DNA from: Microplitis mediator
Lineage: Eukaryota; Arthropoda; Insecta; Hymenoptera; Braconidae
NCBI RefSeq assembly: GCF_029852145.1
Contig: NC_079974.1
Span: forward strand, 6,432,348-6,496,347
Reading direction: 5' to 3'
Length of the DNA: 64,000 bases
A program made the translations under genes and the position numbers. The stretch's first letter is position 1; every line of letters begins with the position of its first letter. Positions 1 through 10,894 of the stretch are shown here, piece after piece. The notes under the pieces are model-generated. The model ran no database searches. It had not been told where the DNA came from and saw nothing but the letters and a program-made list of their open reading frames with translations.

Positions 1-791
1 TCCGTACTGCGTTGAAATTTTTTTTTAAATTCGGTGATTTTGTACATTTTGCCGACTTCTAATTCTTTAAATTTTCTGGTTAGCAAATGTTTTCCAAGTT
101 AATGTTTTCATTGATTTTTTTCAAATCCATCCTACAAAAAATATTCAATTGACAAATTAAATAATTAATTTATTGATAAAAAATCAATTATTTATCTAAA
201 TTTTACAGGTAAAATGAGATAGTGACTTACGTTATTATAAAAATATGCACACAATAAATATTATAAAAACTTTTAAGTAACTTTTTTTTTACAAACTGTT
301 CATTTGAATGTTTCAGCGTAGACTGAGTGCTGAGAGCTCAAGTGCTCGGAAATTATCCGTCTACCCGAACTACAGCTTGGAAACAAGCTCAAACCTGTTG
401 GATGACGCAATCGATGACGCCATCCAGTAAAAAAAATGGGGGGAAGGATAATTTAACCGATAGATGGCATACTCTTCGCATGCTTCTCGCACGTACTTAT
501 CCATACCTCAGTTTCAATATATAAGACTTGAAATAACTACACTTATAAGTACGCACACAGACACAACATGTAGATAGAAGGCAGCTAGTGCCAGCTCTGT
601 GGTGATGCGAATTACACAACCACCTTTAATCTGGTAGGCAGCCTATGACCCAATCTAGTTTGTAAAATATGTGTGTATATTATTTTTTAAACAATAACCA
701 TCGTACATAAGTTAAAAAACATCCAAAAATGACCCTAAAAGCGTGTTTTAGTTGGTAAAATGGATCTTACCGACCGCCAAAACTACCTAAC
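1..791. other. Unassigned AT-rich sequence
   Basis: No coding region, RNA gene or repeat boundary could be recognised here. Short open frames exist but show no motif and no codon structure. The stretch ends where a 19 bp minisatellite begins. Confidence 0.4.
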
Positions 792-907
792 CGGTTGCCA
801 ATATCCATACCGACTCCAATATCCATAACGACCGCCAATATCCACGCCGACTGCCAATATCCACACCGACTACCAATATCCATATCGACTGCCAATATCC
901 ATACCGA
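792..907. repeat. 19 bp minisatellite, about six units
   Basis: Six imperfect head-to-tail units follow the pattern CGACTGCCAATATCCACAC, with changes at a few positions and one unit a base short. A short open frame runs through the array but is only the repeat read in one frame. Confidence 0.8.
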
Positions 908-1516
908 CGCAAGTACACTGACTGCAGGCAGGTTACCCTCCGTCGGTAACTTAGCACGGACTAGAACCCACAGTCTGTTTTATCAGGAGGGGGGACTCCC
1001 CCAGTTCAACTAATTCTTAGCAAAATGGAAAACTCGAGAAACTTCCAAACCAGTTGTTTGAATCTTTTTTTTCAGCATACTGGCGGTCTGCATCAATTCG
1101 TTGCCGTTGTTACAAGTCAGTCATTCTCTGACTTCTTGCACCGAGTACATCGCGTGTTTCCGAACTTGTCAATTTTCCTGACCAGCTTCATAGCAATTTA
1201 CGAATATCAGTTTACTCAATTTTTTCTTAAACACAGTGAAAGTAATAACCGTTCAGTTACAATTAATCCTAGCTTAGCGAGCAATTATTACCATCAAGTG
1301 TCATCAAGAAACAAGTACGCAGCGTCTGGAGTACTCTGCATCGGCTCACCCCGCACTGGTGCGATCGTGATATCCAGTCGTAGACTACCAGCACTCCACC
1401 ACCAAACTTTGGGCTAATCAAATTACAACCTGGTTTACTCTTGGTATGTACACAGATTCAATTGTTATTCTCTCTCGCATGTTGTCAATACTCTGACGAC
1501 CAACTGGGTCACGCTA
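908..1516. other. Unassigned sequence between two minisatellites
   Basis: A 130-codon open frame on the plus strand (1025-1417) has no recognisable domain, no obvious coding bias and no neighbour that suggests a role. I treat it as chance. No RNA gene is seen. Confidence 0.35.
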
Positions 1517-2100
1517 TAATGACTGACCTTTTGCCAGTTCGTCACAAGGTCTCCTTGAGTCTGGTCCCGGTTCACTTGCGACCAGGGCACCACCTTGTGA
1601 CTTGTCAGTAGTTATAGCGGACCACATCGACTCTAGGGAATCCTTTCGGGTATTCTCACTTTACCGAGTGCACCATAATGGCTGACCTGCCCCCAGTCTT
1701 CGCCAAGGCCTTACCCCAGACTGGTCCCTGGTTCTCCGCGACCGGGACACCGCCTTGGCGACCCGTCAGTCGTTGTCGTGGATCGGCAAGATGAGAGTTT
1801 CGAGAGGTACCTACTGGATTCTTGTCTGGCTAGTCCGCGTCTGACCTCTTTCAGTCCGTCACAAGTTCTATCTGTGTCTGGTCCCGGTTCACCTGCGGCC
1901 AGGCACCTCCTTGTGATCTGTCAGATGCCCTAGCAGACAGCATCATCTTCCTGTTCTTACCGATTGCATCACAATGACTGACCTACCCCCAGTTTTCACC
2001 AAGGCCTTACCCAGAACGGTACCTGGTTCTCTGCGACCAGGATACCGCCTTGGTGACCCGTCAGTGGTTGTGATGGATCGGCTGGATGAGAAACGAATCT
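1517..2100. repeat. Degenerate tandem repeat, unit about 155 bp, four copies
   Basis: Four diverged copies start near 1517, 1675, 1840 and 1972. Each has an AATGACTGACC-like start, a tract like AAGGCCTTACCC, then CTGGTYCC-GGTTC-TGCGACC and CACCGCCTTGGYGACCCGTCAGT. Each unit contains short inverted segments (for example CACAAGG with CCTTGTG), so units could fold into hairpins. A 66-codon frame inside the last unit is a by-product of the repeat. Confidence 0.7.
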
Positions 2101-2854
2101 CGAGATATTCTTATGACCGTGTACTTGTCTACTCAAGCTTTAATCTAACAGCGCTCTGTTCGAGTATCTTGTAACGCCCGTGCGTAGCTTGCGAGAACTC
2201 CAGTATCACTTTCTGACTCTTAAGCTGATCTGCCGCTATCTTTCTAACATCCGAGTAGGTCATTAACGACATATTATTCCCAACAGCTGCTGCTTAACCA
2301 CTGCGAACGAGAAATTACGAGAAATGAACGAGTTAGTACGAGCTTGAACAAGAACGCACGAGATTCAAAGGAGCTTAAACGAGACAACAAGCCATCGCTC
2401 TGCACCATCAGATCTGTTGCTGTGCTCATCATCACGCTGAGTATTCATCAATACCAGAATCACGCATACAGTCCACTTCGAAAAGCTACAAATCTGAGTT
2501 CACTCCACATTCATTATAATCGAGCAACAATACAATTTATTAATAAACTCGAATAAATTTATAAACCAATTATTTTTAGTTCTCACCCGAACAGCCGATA
2601 AAACAAAATTATTTTTACTCACTGAATTAAGATGGTTGGATTTTATAAGTATCACACTACAATAATATTAAATTAAGTAGCTTCATGAATTTACTAAGTA
2701 ATTCCATTGGTCTAGGCACATATATGAGCATGAAAATGAAAGCTTATTTGAAAAGCTTTCAGATGAATTTTATAGCAAGTCGATGAGTTATCACATTCAG
2801 AAGATATTGAAGAAAGAATAAGTGAAAATATAAATTTTGGGCATTTTGAAATTT
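2101..2854. other. Unassigned sequence
   Basis: Nothing recognisable. A GAACGAG-like motif recurs several times around 2305-2380 without forming a regular array. Confidence 0.35.
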
Positions 2855-3330
2855 TTGAATTGCTATAACTTCTAAACTAGTCGACTGATTAAGCTCATTT
2901 TCAAACTCGAACAAGGTAGTCACCCACAAAATATGTATACCTAGTTTTAAGGTGATCGGTTTAAAATTGTGGCTATAATCAAAGTGAAAACCTGCATAAA
3001 ATTAGTTTTTATAATATTTTGTAAATGTTCAAAACCATTTATCTAATAGAAAAAATGGTCAAATCAATGAGCTTCATAGTAAAAATTGTAGGCAATTAAA
3101 CGAGCTTTCACATAGAACAAACAAAAAAAAGCTATCTCTTTCCGTTTGAAAGTGACATCCAGTTAAATAAGTATACAATTTTTTTTTGGAATTTTTACAA
3201 AAATTCAATTCACTATTACTTCTAAACTTACTGGCCGATTCGGCTCATCTTCGAACTCATCCAAGGTAATCGCCCATAGAATAAGTATACTAAGTTTCAT
3301 TAAGATCGGTGTAGAATTGCGGACGCTATC
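2855..3330 (+). repeat. Diverged direct repeat pair (about 115 bp arms)
   Basis: The segment near 2862-2975 is repeated in the same orientation near 3215-3325. Both read TAWNACTTCTAAACT, then GATT-GCTCAT-TTC-AACTC, then AAGGTAATCRCCCA, then AAGTATAC and a GATCGGT block. It is probably the subterminal part of an unclassified DNA transposon cut off by the (TA)n tract at 3348. The class is not determinable from this fragment. Confidence 0.55.
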
Positions 3331-3347
3331 GTTGGAAAACGGCACGT

Positions 3348-3415
<68 letters not shown>
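3348..3415. repeat. (TA)n microsatellite, left flank of the Gypsy element
   Basis: Uninterrupted TA dinucleotides abut the outer end of the Gypsy LTR at 3416. The same tract resumes at 10003 beyond the other LTR, so the element sits inside a TA run with an ATAT-type target duplication. Confidence 0.95.
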
Positions 3416-3418
<3 letters not shown>

Positions 3419-3672
3419 AGTGATCGGTATCTAAAATTAATATCACTTATACACTACAATGATAACACACTTATATTAGAAATGATAACACCACAATTAA
3501 CAGCAGTACAAGGAAGCAAGAGCAATATATAGTTTATTGAGATACAATGTTTGCTGTTTAACTGTCAATATAAGACTGACTGACTTTAATCGCGCATCTA
3601 TAAAACAAGAGAAGAAGGCATTTGTTTTCTAGCTATTCAAATATTCAAAAGATCAGTTTCACATTCGTTACA
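3416..3672 (-). repeat. 3' LTR of the Gypsy element
   Basis: On the minus strand it begins TGTAACGAATGTG and ends CCGATCACTACA, the usual TG..CA form. It matches 9746-10002 except for four substitutions. The outer end abuts (TA)n. Confidence 0.95.
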
Positions 3673-3685
3673 TTACCCCTTTCTC
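3673..3685 (-). promoter_or_regulatory. Polypurine tract of the Gypsy element
   Basis: Read on the minus strand, GAGAAAGGGGTAA lies directly before the 3' LTR. This is where plus-strand DNA synthesis is primed in LTR retrotransposons. The assignment rests on position and purine content. Confidence 0.75.
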
Positions 3686-5111
3686 AATAAAATTATCGTC
3701 CCGATAAAATTTGTGTTGGAAGAATCGAACTTAATTGAAATTAAAACTATTTACAATCTTCGTTCGATTCCGCTATGGTCCCAAACCACCCTATCTATCA
3801 CCCTACAGGAAAAAAAACACCATAGCCCAAAAACAACCCTGTAGGCTAACGCAAAGATAATAAAAAAAATTTTAAAAATAGTCTATAGATTAATTGAGCT
3901 AAGAATTGATAATAATAAAAAAATCAAATATTCTGCTAAGAAGTTAATCAGTGTACGTGACTCTATTTTTCTATTTAACTTTTTTTTTATTTTTCTTTTT
4001 TATTTTTCTTTTTTATTTTATTTTTTTTATTAACTATTTATTTTATTTTTCTATTAACTATTTAACTAATAAAATCAAAATAAATAAAATCAAAAATGTA
4101 ACCCTCCTCTTGATTGAATGGACCTTCAATGGGAATGGGATCAGGTATGGAATGGGAACAGGAACTCCTTCCTCTCCTCCTTGAAGGACTAGGAATGGAC
4201 TCCTTCTCTCCTTCCCCAATGGAATTGGAAATATTATCTGCACATAATAGAAAAAAAAAACAAAACGAGTATCTCCAACATTTTATTAAATTTCATATTT
4301 AAACATATTTCATCATTACATTCTATTATTTATCAGTTGTTCATTATAAACTTTTAGTGTGATCAATTTGTTACTTTTTCGATCTTAAATGCTCAATGTT
4401 CTACCGCTCAGTCCATTCAGCTCATATGCCGATATGTTATCTCGAGCTAACATATCAATGATTACTGAATAATACACGTTGCAACGAATTTCAATTTTTT
4501 CCCCTAAAAGTTCCTCGGAAACTCTCCAGGGCATCCACCTATCTCTCAGAAGTTGTGCACTACTTAAGAGAAATGTTGACTATGCCAACTCCGGATGGAT
4601 CCCAAAGCTCCAGTCAGGATACTGTTGACCAATGATAAGTTTTAAGAATTCAAACTTTTGATTTGAGCTGAGCTCACTTAAACCAAAAGAAATATCCAGT
4701 CTCTCATCAAAGGCCCAAGAATCCCGGGAACCCCTTACAACGACTAATCGTTCAGGGTCCTCAGACGGACTTCCCTCAAGCTAATAACCGAACTTAGAAT
4801 ATTCCAGTCCTTATAGAATCCTGGGAATCCCTCGAACAACGTTACCACCGAGATCGTTCAGAGCCCTCAGCCAGACTTCTTTCAGAATCTCGGGAACTCT
4901 TCAACAACGTCTACAGTGTGGTTATTCAGGGTCCACTGTCAGACTTCTCCTAAGGACTATACCAGTCTTTAGTAGTCGTTCAGACATCTTCAATTCTATC
5001 AGTTTGCAAGATATCCTAGACTTACTAATTGACTGCAGAATCCCGGGAACCCTTTACAACGTCTACACTGAGATCGTTCAGGGTCCCAGCCGGACTTCTC
5101 TTTTATTTTTT
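3686..5111 (-). other. Long untranslated 3' region of the Gypsy element, with degenerate tandem repeats
   Basis: No env-like or accessory frame occurs between the pol stop and the 3' LTR. The part from about 4715 to 5100 consists of three to four decayed repeats with the pattern AGAATCYCGGGAAC, CAACGTC, GATCGTTCAGGGTCC and CGGACTTCT. Around 4115-4225 is a GGAATGG-rich stretch with its complement. A T-rich run at 3960-4060 gives a spurious Phe/Tyr-rich frame. Confidence 0.6.
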
Positions 5112-8100
5112 TTATTGATCACAGTACGGTGCAAGACGGTTTACATGCACGATTTTATATTTTCCTTTGGGGATTTTTCTGATTCTATAAACTACGTTAT
5201 TTAGCCTATTTTCAATTTCATAAGGACCCTCCCAATCGCATTGAAGTTTTGGAGATTTTCCTTCGACTCTATGGGGGAAATAGAGCCAATCTAATTCTTT
5301 TTCCTTAAAAGTTAACATATTCATTTTCAAATCAAAATTTGATTTCGCTTTGTTCGACTTAATTTCAAATTTATTTCTTGTAATATTGTGAATAGAATTC
5401 ATTTTCTCTTTCAATTGACTCACGAAATCAGACAGTGACTCAGATTCCTCCGAATTCTCTAGGTTTATCGGAGAACCTCGAAGAAGATCTAAAGGAATCC
5501 TGAGTTCACGTCCCATCATGAGCATTGCAGGAGAAAATTCTGTAGTTTCATGTTTAGAAGAGCGATAAGCTAAAAGGAAAAGTGGTAACCATTTATCCCA
5601 ATCTTTTTGATTTTTCGAGATAAATTTTGAGAGGTATTGAAGAATTGTCCTATTCAATCTTTCTACCAAACCGTTTGATTGAGGGTGCAAAGGAGTTGTT
5701 CGAGTTTTCTTTATCCCCAAGTATTCCATCAATTCTTTAAAAATTAAAGATTCAAATTCTCTACCTTGATCTGAATGGATTTCTAAAGGAAGACCATGAC
5801 GACAAATAATATGACAAACTAATGCTTCAACAATTGTGGATGTTTGGTGATTTGGAAGAGGAATCGCTTCTGGCCATCTAGTGAAATAATCTGTGACGAC
5901 TAAAATGAAACGATTTCCCGAAGAAGATTTGGTAATTGGACCGAGAATGTCAATTGCAATTCTTTCAAATGGTGACCCTACATTATAAATCTGATATTCT
6001 GCTTTAGTTTTACGATGAGGACCTTTTTTCGAGAAACAGACTTTACAATTTTTACACCATAACTCAACGTCCTGTTTACAAGTTGCCCAATAGAATCTTT
6101 GACGAATTTTGTCAAGGGTCTTATTGATTCCAAAATGTCCACCAGATGAAGAGGTATGTGCTTTATGAAGAACATCGTTAATTTTACTTTTTGGAACAAT
6201 AATTTGCCAAACAATTTTTGAGAGGTTTGAAGATTCCCACTTTTTATAAAGTATATCGTTTTTCAACTCTAAAGAATCCCAATAAAGTAGATAAACTTTA
6301 AAGGTGGAGTTGAAATGAGAAATAGACTGCGAATCTGGTACAAGATTTTTTTTCTTAAAATCAATGACAACTTTCAATAATTCGTCTTCGTTCTGGAGTT
6401 TGCTCCAATTGATAGGATCTACAATACCTAAATTTATTTGTTGGATATAGAGACAATCTTCTGAAATTTTTGAATTTAATTTTTGACATTTTTTACAATC
6501 ACAAGGACGACGAGACAATGCATCAGCATTTTGATGATTTTTACCAGGGCGATGAATAATCTCAAAATCATATTGAAATAGAACCTCTAACCAACGAGCC
6601 ATTTGACCTTCAGGGTTTTTAAAAGATAATAACCATTTTAGTGCGGCATGATCTGTTCTAATGATGAATTTTCCCCCTATCAAATAATGACGAAAATGTT
6701 CAATTGATTTTACAACAGCTAATAATTCTTTCCTAGTTACACAATAATTTCTTTCTGTTTTGTTCAATATTTTATTATAATAAGCTACTACTTTTTCAAC
6801 TTCTTGTTCTTTACCATCAGGAGTTTTAATTTGATGAACTTGAGACAAAACTGCACCTAATTGGAAATAGGAAGCGTCAGTATCCAGAATTGAAGGAAGA
6901 TTCGGATCTGGAGGTGTTAGAACAGGGGCAGTACTTAAAGCTTTCTTTAAGTTTTCAAAGGCTTGATGAGCTTTATCATCCCAAATAAATTGTATTTTCT
7001 CCTCGGTTAATTTATGAAGATCCTTAGCGATTAGGGAAAAATTTTTTATAAATCTCCTATAATACGAGCAGAGTCCTAAGAAACCTCGAAGATCGGTTTT
7101 ATTTTTCGGAATAGGCCAATTGGTGATTGATTCAACTTTCTTTGGGTTGCATTCGATTTTATTTCCGGAAATTACATGACCTAAAAATGGAACTTTGTGC
7201 GGGAAGAATACACATTTTTTAGTATTGATTTTTAGGCCTGCTTGAAGAAGTCTATCAAATATGATTTCTAAATGTTCGAGGTGCTCTGAGAAAGTTTTAC
7301 TACGAATGATGATGTCATCAATATAAACTTCACAAATTTTTCCTATTAATCCTTCTAAAACAATATTCATTAATTCGATGAAAGTAGCTGGGGCATTACA
7401 TAACCCGAATGGAAGAACTAAAAATTCCCAAAGTTGACCACCTATGCAAAATGCTGTCTTTTCCCTGTCTTTTTCATCCATACGGATCTGCCAATATCCG
7501 CTTTTAAAATCGACGACTGAAATCCAAATCGTATCTACTATAGAATCGATAATTTCTAATTGATTAGTAATTGGAGTAGCCTTTTTCTTTGTCACCGAAT
7601 TTAATTGTCGATAATCTACACAAAATCTAAGAGTTTCATCCTTTTTCTTTTTAAATACGACTGGAGATGCTCATGGACTAGAACTAGCTTGAATAACACC
7701 TTGACTTTTCATGTCTTTTAATAATTCAAAAGCTTCTTTCCTGTAATGTAATGGAATACGCCTAGGTGATTGTTTAATGGGTTGAGCATTTCCTGTGTCA
7801 ATATCATGTTCAATATAATTACAGACGTCAATGTCATTTTTATTTTTTGCAAAGATACTTTGATATTTTATTAAAATTTTATTAAATTTTTCTTTTTGTG
7901 AATCGTTCAAATTTTTAATTGATGAATCGTAAACTTCTTTTAAAAATTCTGGTAATAATAATTTTGTTTCGGTTTTTAATTGATTTACATAGATCTTTTT
8001 GTTATTGTTGAATTTTTTATTTAAAAGTTCATTGAAATTTTTTATTAATTTTGATTTTTTTAGAAAATCTTTACCCAGTAAACACTCTTCTTTAATTTCC

Positions 8101-8342
8101 GCAAAAACAATATCTAAATCGATGGAGAAATTCGAAATTTTAATCTGACTTTTATGAATAAATTTATATGGAAATTCTTTACCAGATGCCGTATAAATTT
8201 TATAAGGTTTATAATTATCATTTTTTAGATTATTAAATACATTAATATTAGCAACGGTAATATCAGCCGCGGTATCAATATTCATTTTACAAGGAACATT
8301 GTTAATAGTTCCATGTAATATTAAATCAAAATCAGGATCCAA
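5112..8342 (-). pseudogene. pol: Gypsy pol: protease, reverse transcriptase, RNase H, integrase; one in-frame stop
   Basis: The frame runs about 1077 codons and is broken only by a TGA at 7671-7673, between the RT residues SSSP and ASPVVF. Tryptophan is expected there, so a single TGG-to-TGA change explains it. In order: a retropepsin-like protease with IDTAAD near the start and LLGKDFL downstream; RT with CVDYRQLN, VDFKSGYWQI and the catalytic YIDD (about 7314-7325); RNase H with LDTDASY, RTDHAALKWL and ADALSRRP; integrase with an HHCC zinc-binding region, then IDILGP, SDQGREFE and ERLNRT as the DDE core. The protease active site reads DTAAD instead of the usual DTG or DSG. The stop would remove everything after the RT N-terminus, so this copy makes no complete Pol. 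Confidence 0.95.
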
Positions 8343-8404
8343 ATTATCTAGTTTTATTTTTTTAATAGAATAGGTTGATTTGTCCCCCGTCGAATCAACC
8401 CCTT

Positions 8405-9675
8405 TTAGTTTCCCTGATTTTGGTAATTTCTATTATTTTGGTCATATCTTGGTCTTTTGTTTTGTTGAAAATTTTGTTGATGGTTTTGATTAAAATTTTG
8501 GGGATTTTTACAATTTAATTTAAGATGACCCGTTTTTCCGCAGTTCCAACATGTAGGAGTGGAAGTATGGTTAAAATTAAGATTATTATTATTATTAAAT
8601 TCGAATTTTCTTTTAAGACTAGGTTTATAATTATCTAACTGTTTGAAGTTGTTATTTGGGTAAGTTTTATTTCTTTCCTCACTGTCAATTAATTTTGAAA
8701 TTGATTCTAATTCTAAAGCTCTTTCTAAAGCTTTATTTAATGTAAAAATTCTTTCGGATCTTAAAAAATATCGTAAGTTTTTATCTAGTAACCCACTAAT
8801 AAATTGTTGAGAAGATTGACGTTCAATCATATCATCTGTTAAATCGGGATACGCGAGGCGAGAAAGTTTGTCTATTGTTTCAGCAAAGCTGTCAAGAGAT
8901 TCGTTAAATTTTTGTTTTTTATTTTGTAATTCATTTAAATAAACATACGAAAATTTTCTTTCTCCGAATCGCGATATTAAAATTTCTTTAATTTTGTCAT
9001 AATTTTTTAATTCATCTGACGATAATTTGTCTAAAATTGTTTAAGCTTTTCCTCTCAATGAAGCTCCTAAGTATGACGCTTTAATTTGTTCTGTCCAACC
9101 GTTGTGATTTTAAATGATTTCAAATTTTTTAGATATCTATCAGCAGATACAGAAGCATCAAATGTGTTTGGTTTAATTGAGTCAATCGGTCTAAAAACAA
9201 ATGATGGGTTTGATGTCGCGATTATTTTCGGTTTATTTTTATCAAATTTTTCGCCCGATTTATTTTCTAAATTTTTATTTATTTCCGCGTCGGCATGGAC
9301 CTCTGCCTCAACATTAATGTTTCGAGGAGGAACCGCATCGAATGTTGAGTCGCGACTATTATTATTATTATTATTATTATTAGTAAGGGGTACATCACCG
9401 GATTTGTTTCCTTTTGATGTATCTTCTAATTTATCCGCAATCCTGCTTAGAAATCCTTCCATCCTGGAGAATTTGGATTCCAGGCTGTCGAACCTCTTCT
9501 CATCCTCCTCTCTCTTTTTTTTATCTTCCTCACTCTTCTTCTCCAAATAACACGTAATTTGCTCGCGGAAATCTTCCAGCTTGTTGTCAAGCACGCTCCG
9601 CACTTTATTGTCCCGAGCGTCCTCTCTGATATCCGAGACATAATCGGAAATTGTTCGTCTTGTTTGTCGCGGCAT
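8405..9675 (-). pseudogene. gag: Gypsy gag with CCHC zinc knuckle; frameshift and stop
   Basis: Translation most likely begins at the ATG at 9675 (MPRQTRRTISDYVSD). Upstream codons in this frame have no ATG and run into the primer site. The N-terminal third is charged and coiled-coil-like, with an asparagine run encoded by (AAT)n at 9358-9381. A frameshift near 9105 moves the reading to another frame, where the capsid signature continues: WTEQIKASYLGASLRG, RFGERKFSY, ESLDSFAETI and AYPDLTDDM. A TAA (plus-strand TTA at 9041-9043) interrupts that part where Gln is likely. Near the end CWNCGKTGHLKLNC is a canonical CX2CX4HX4C nucleocapsid knuckle. Gag would package the element RNA; this copy cannot make full-length Gag. 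Confidence 0.88.
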
Positions 9676-9728
9676 AATTATCAATATTTTTTTTTTTTTT
9701 TTTAAATATGTCACTTCACTCACTCACG

Positions 9729-9742
9729 CACTTCTGACACCA
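9729..9742 (-). promoter_or_regulatory. Primer binding site, tRNA-Leu type
   Basis: On the minus strand TGGTGTCAGAAGTG lies three bases inside the 5' LTR. It is complementary to the 3' end of a Leu tRNA (CACTTCTGACA plus CCA). This is the minus-strand priming site and it fixes the element orientation. Confidence 0.85.
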
Positions 9743-9745
9743 AAT

Positions 9746-9999
9746 TGTAGTGATCGGTATCTAGAATTAATATCACTTATACACTACAATGATAACACAC
9801 TTATATTAGAAATGATAACACCACAATTAACAGCAGTAAAAGAAAGCAAGAGCAATATATAGTTTATTGAGATACAATGTTTGCTGTTTAACTGTCAATA
9901 TAAGACTGACTGACTTTAATCGCGCATCTATAAAACAAGAGAAGAAGGCATTTGTTTTCTAGCTATTCAAATATTTAAAAGATCAGTTTCACATTCGTT

Positions 10000-10002
<3 letters not shown>
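9746..10002 (-). repeat. 5' LTR of the Gypsy element
   Basis: 257 bp, TG..CA ended in minus orientation. It matches the 3' LTR except for four substitutions and should hold the promoter for the element transcript. Confidence 0.95.

Positions 10003-10034
<32 letters not shown>
10003..10034. repeat. (TA)n tract between the Gypsy element and a solo LTR
   Basis: A short TA run separates the outer end of the Gypsy 5' LTR from the start of the next LTR-like element. Both elements therefore sit in TA target sequence. Confidence 0.9.
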
Positions 10035-10036
<2 letters not shown>

Positions 10037-10894
10037 AGACAAATCGCCTTTTTTCTGGGCGATTCTAACCAGCAGCCACCAGGATTCGCGGGTTGAACCC
10101 TGGCTTAGGCTGGCCTCTACGAAATTTTTAATTATAGGACAGAGCAATGGGCTAGGGTTCTTGCAAAGTAAGAACCCGCACTTGTCCAAACTTGGCAACG
10201 TATGAAAAAACTTATCAACTTACCTCACGGCTTATAAAATTATAGATTATACTTATCAATAGTTGAGTTACTACTTGTAGCTCAATTTATATTTATTAAT
10301 TCAAACTGTTCGGTAAACTTATCAGTATTTTCGGATGTGAATAGGATGAACAGGTATCAGATAAAGTGAATGATCAACAATTGCAATGATTGTTTATCGC
10401 AATCATAATAATAAAAATTACTTACAAGAAAATGCAAGTGCTGGATGTAATGTAGACGGCACAGTATAGTTTTATATTGCGAGTACACCGCCGGTAACGT
10501 ACAGTAATATTTAACTTGTTTAAACTTTATTTGAAAGAATTATTAACTAAACAATAAAATCTAGTCGCAAGATAGTGGCCAGTAATATACAGTATGTCGA
10601 AAATAAATTGCTAATATTTTAACAGAATCACGAATCAATTGCTAGTAAATTACAACAATAGATAATCTATACGACTTAATGTTAATTGATCCAGGCTCGA
10701 AGTGATTGACCGATAATTTTGGGCGTAGGACTCGCCTCGGGACTGTCCCTACTGCACCCTTACGGACATGCGTCGAAGTGACCATCAGTCATGTGACCAT
10801 ATCACTACGACTTGTGTGGTTTCAGAGGGCAACGAGCCGGGGAAAATTGGGGACCGCAAGGCTGAGGACGATGATGACAATTCACATTGTCTCA
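10035..10894. mobile_element. Solo LTR in (TA)n, 860 bp
   Basis: The segment begins TGAGACAA and ends TTGTCTCA, a perfect 8 bp inverted terminal repeat of TG..CA form. It is bounded by ATAT on both sides. It holds no long reading frame and no partner copy is visible nearby, so it is best read as a solo LTR left by recombination. Orientation is not determined. Confidence 0.75.

Larger units (their letters stand above)
3416..10002 (-). mobile_element. Full-length Ty3/Gypsy-type LTR retrotransposon, inactivated
   Basis: A 6587 bp element lies on the minus strand with two 257 bp LTRs that differ at only four positions. A tRNA-Leu-type primer binding site follows the 5' LTR, then gag, then a protease-RT-RNaseH-integrase frame, a 1.4 kb untranslated 3' region, and a purine tract before the 3' LTR. 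The Leu primer and domain order fit mdg3-like Gypsy elements of insects. Near-identical LTRs point to a recent insertion, yet gag carries a frameshift and a stop and pol carries one stop. This copy could therefore move only with help, or it was already defective when copied. No env-like frame is present. Confidence 0.93.

Noticed and set aside
1025..1417. 130-codon frame as a host gene
   Set aside because: No domain, no splice context and no coding bias; the surroundings are repeats.
9086..9550. Plus-strand frame opposite gag
   Set aside because: Antisense shadow of the Gypsy gag. The plus-strand frames at 40448 and 18617 are likewise shadows of RT and ORF3.
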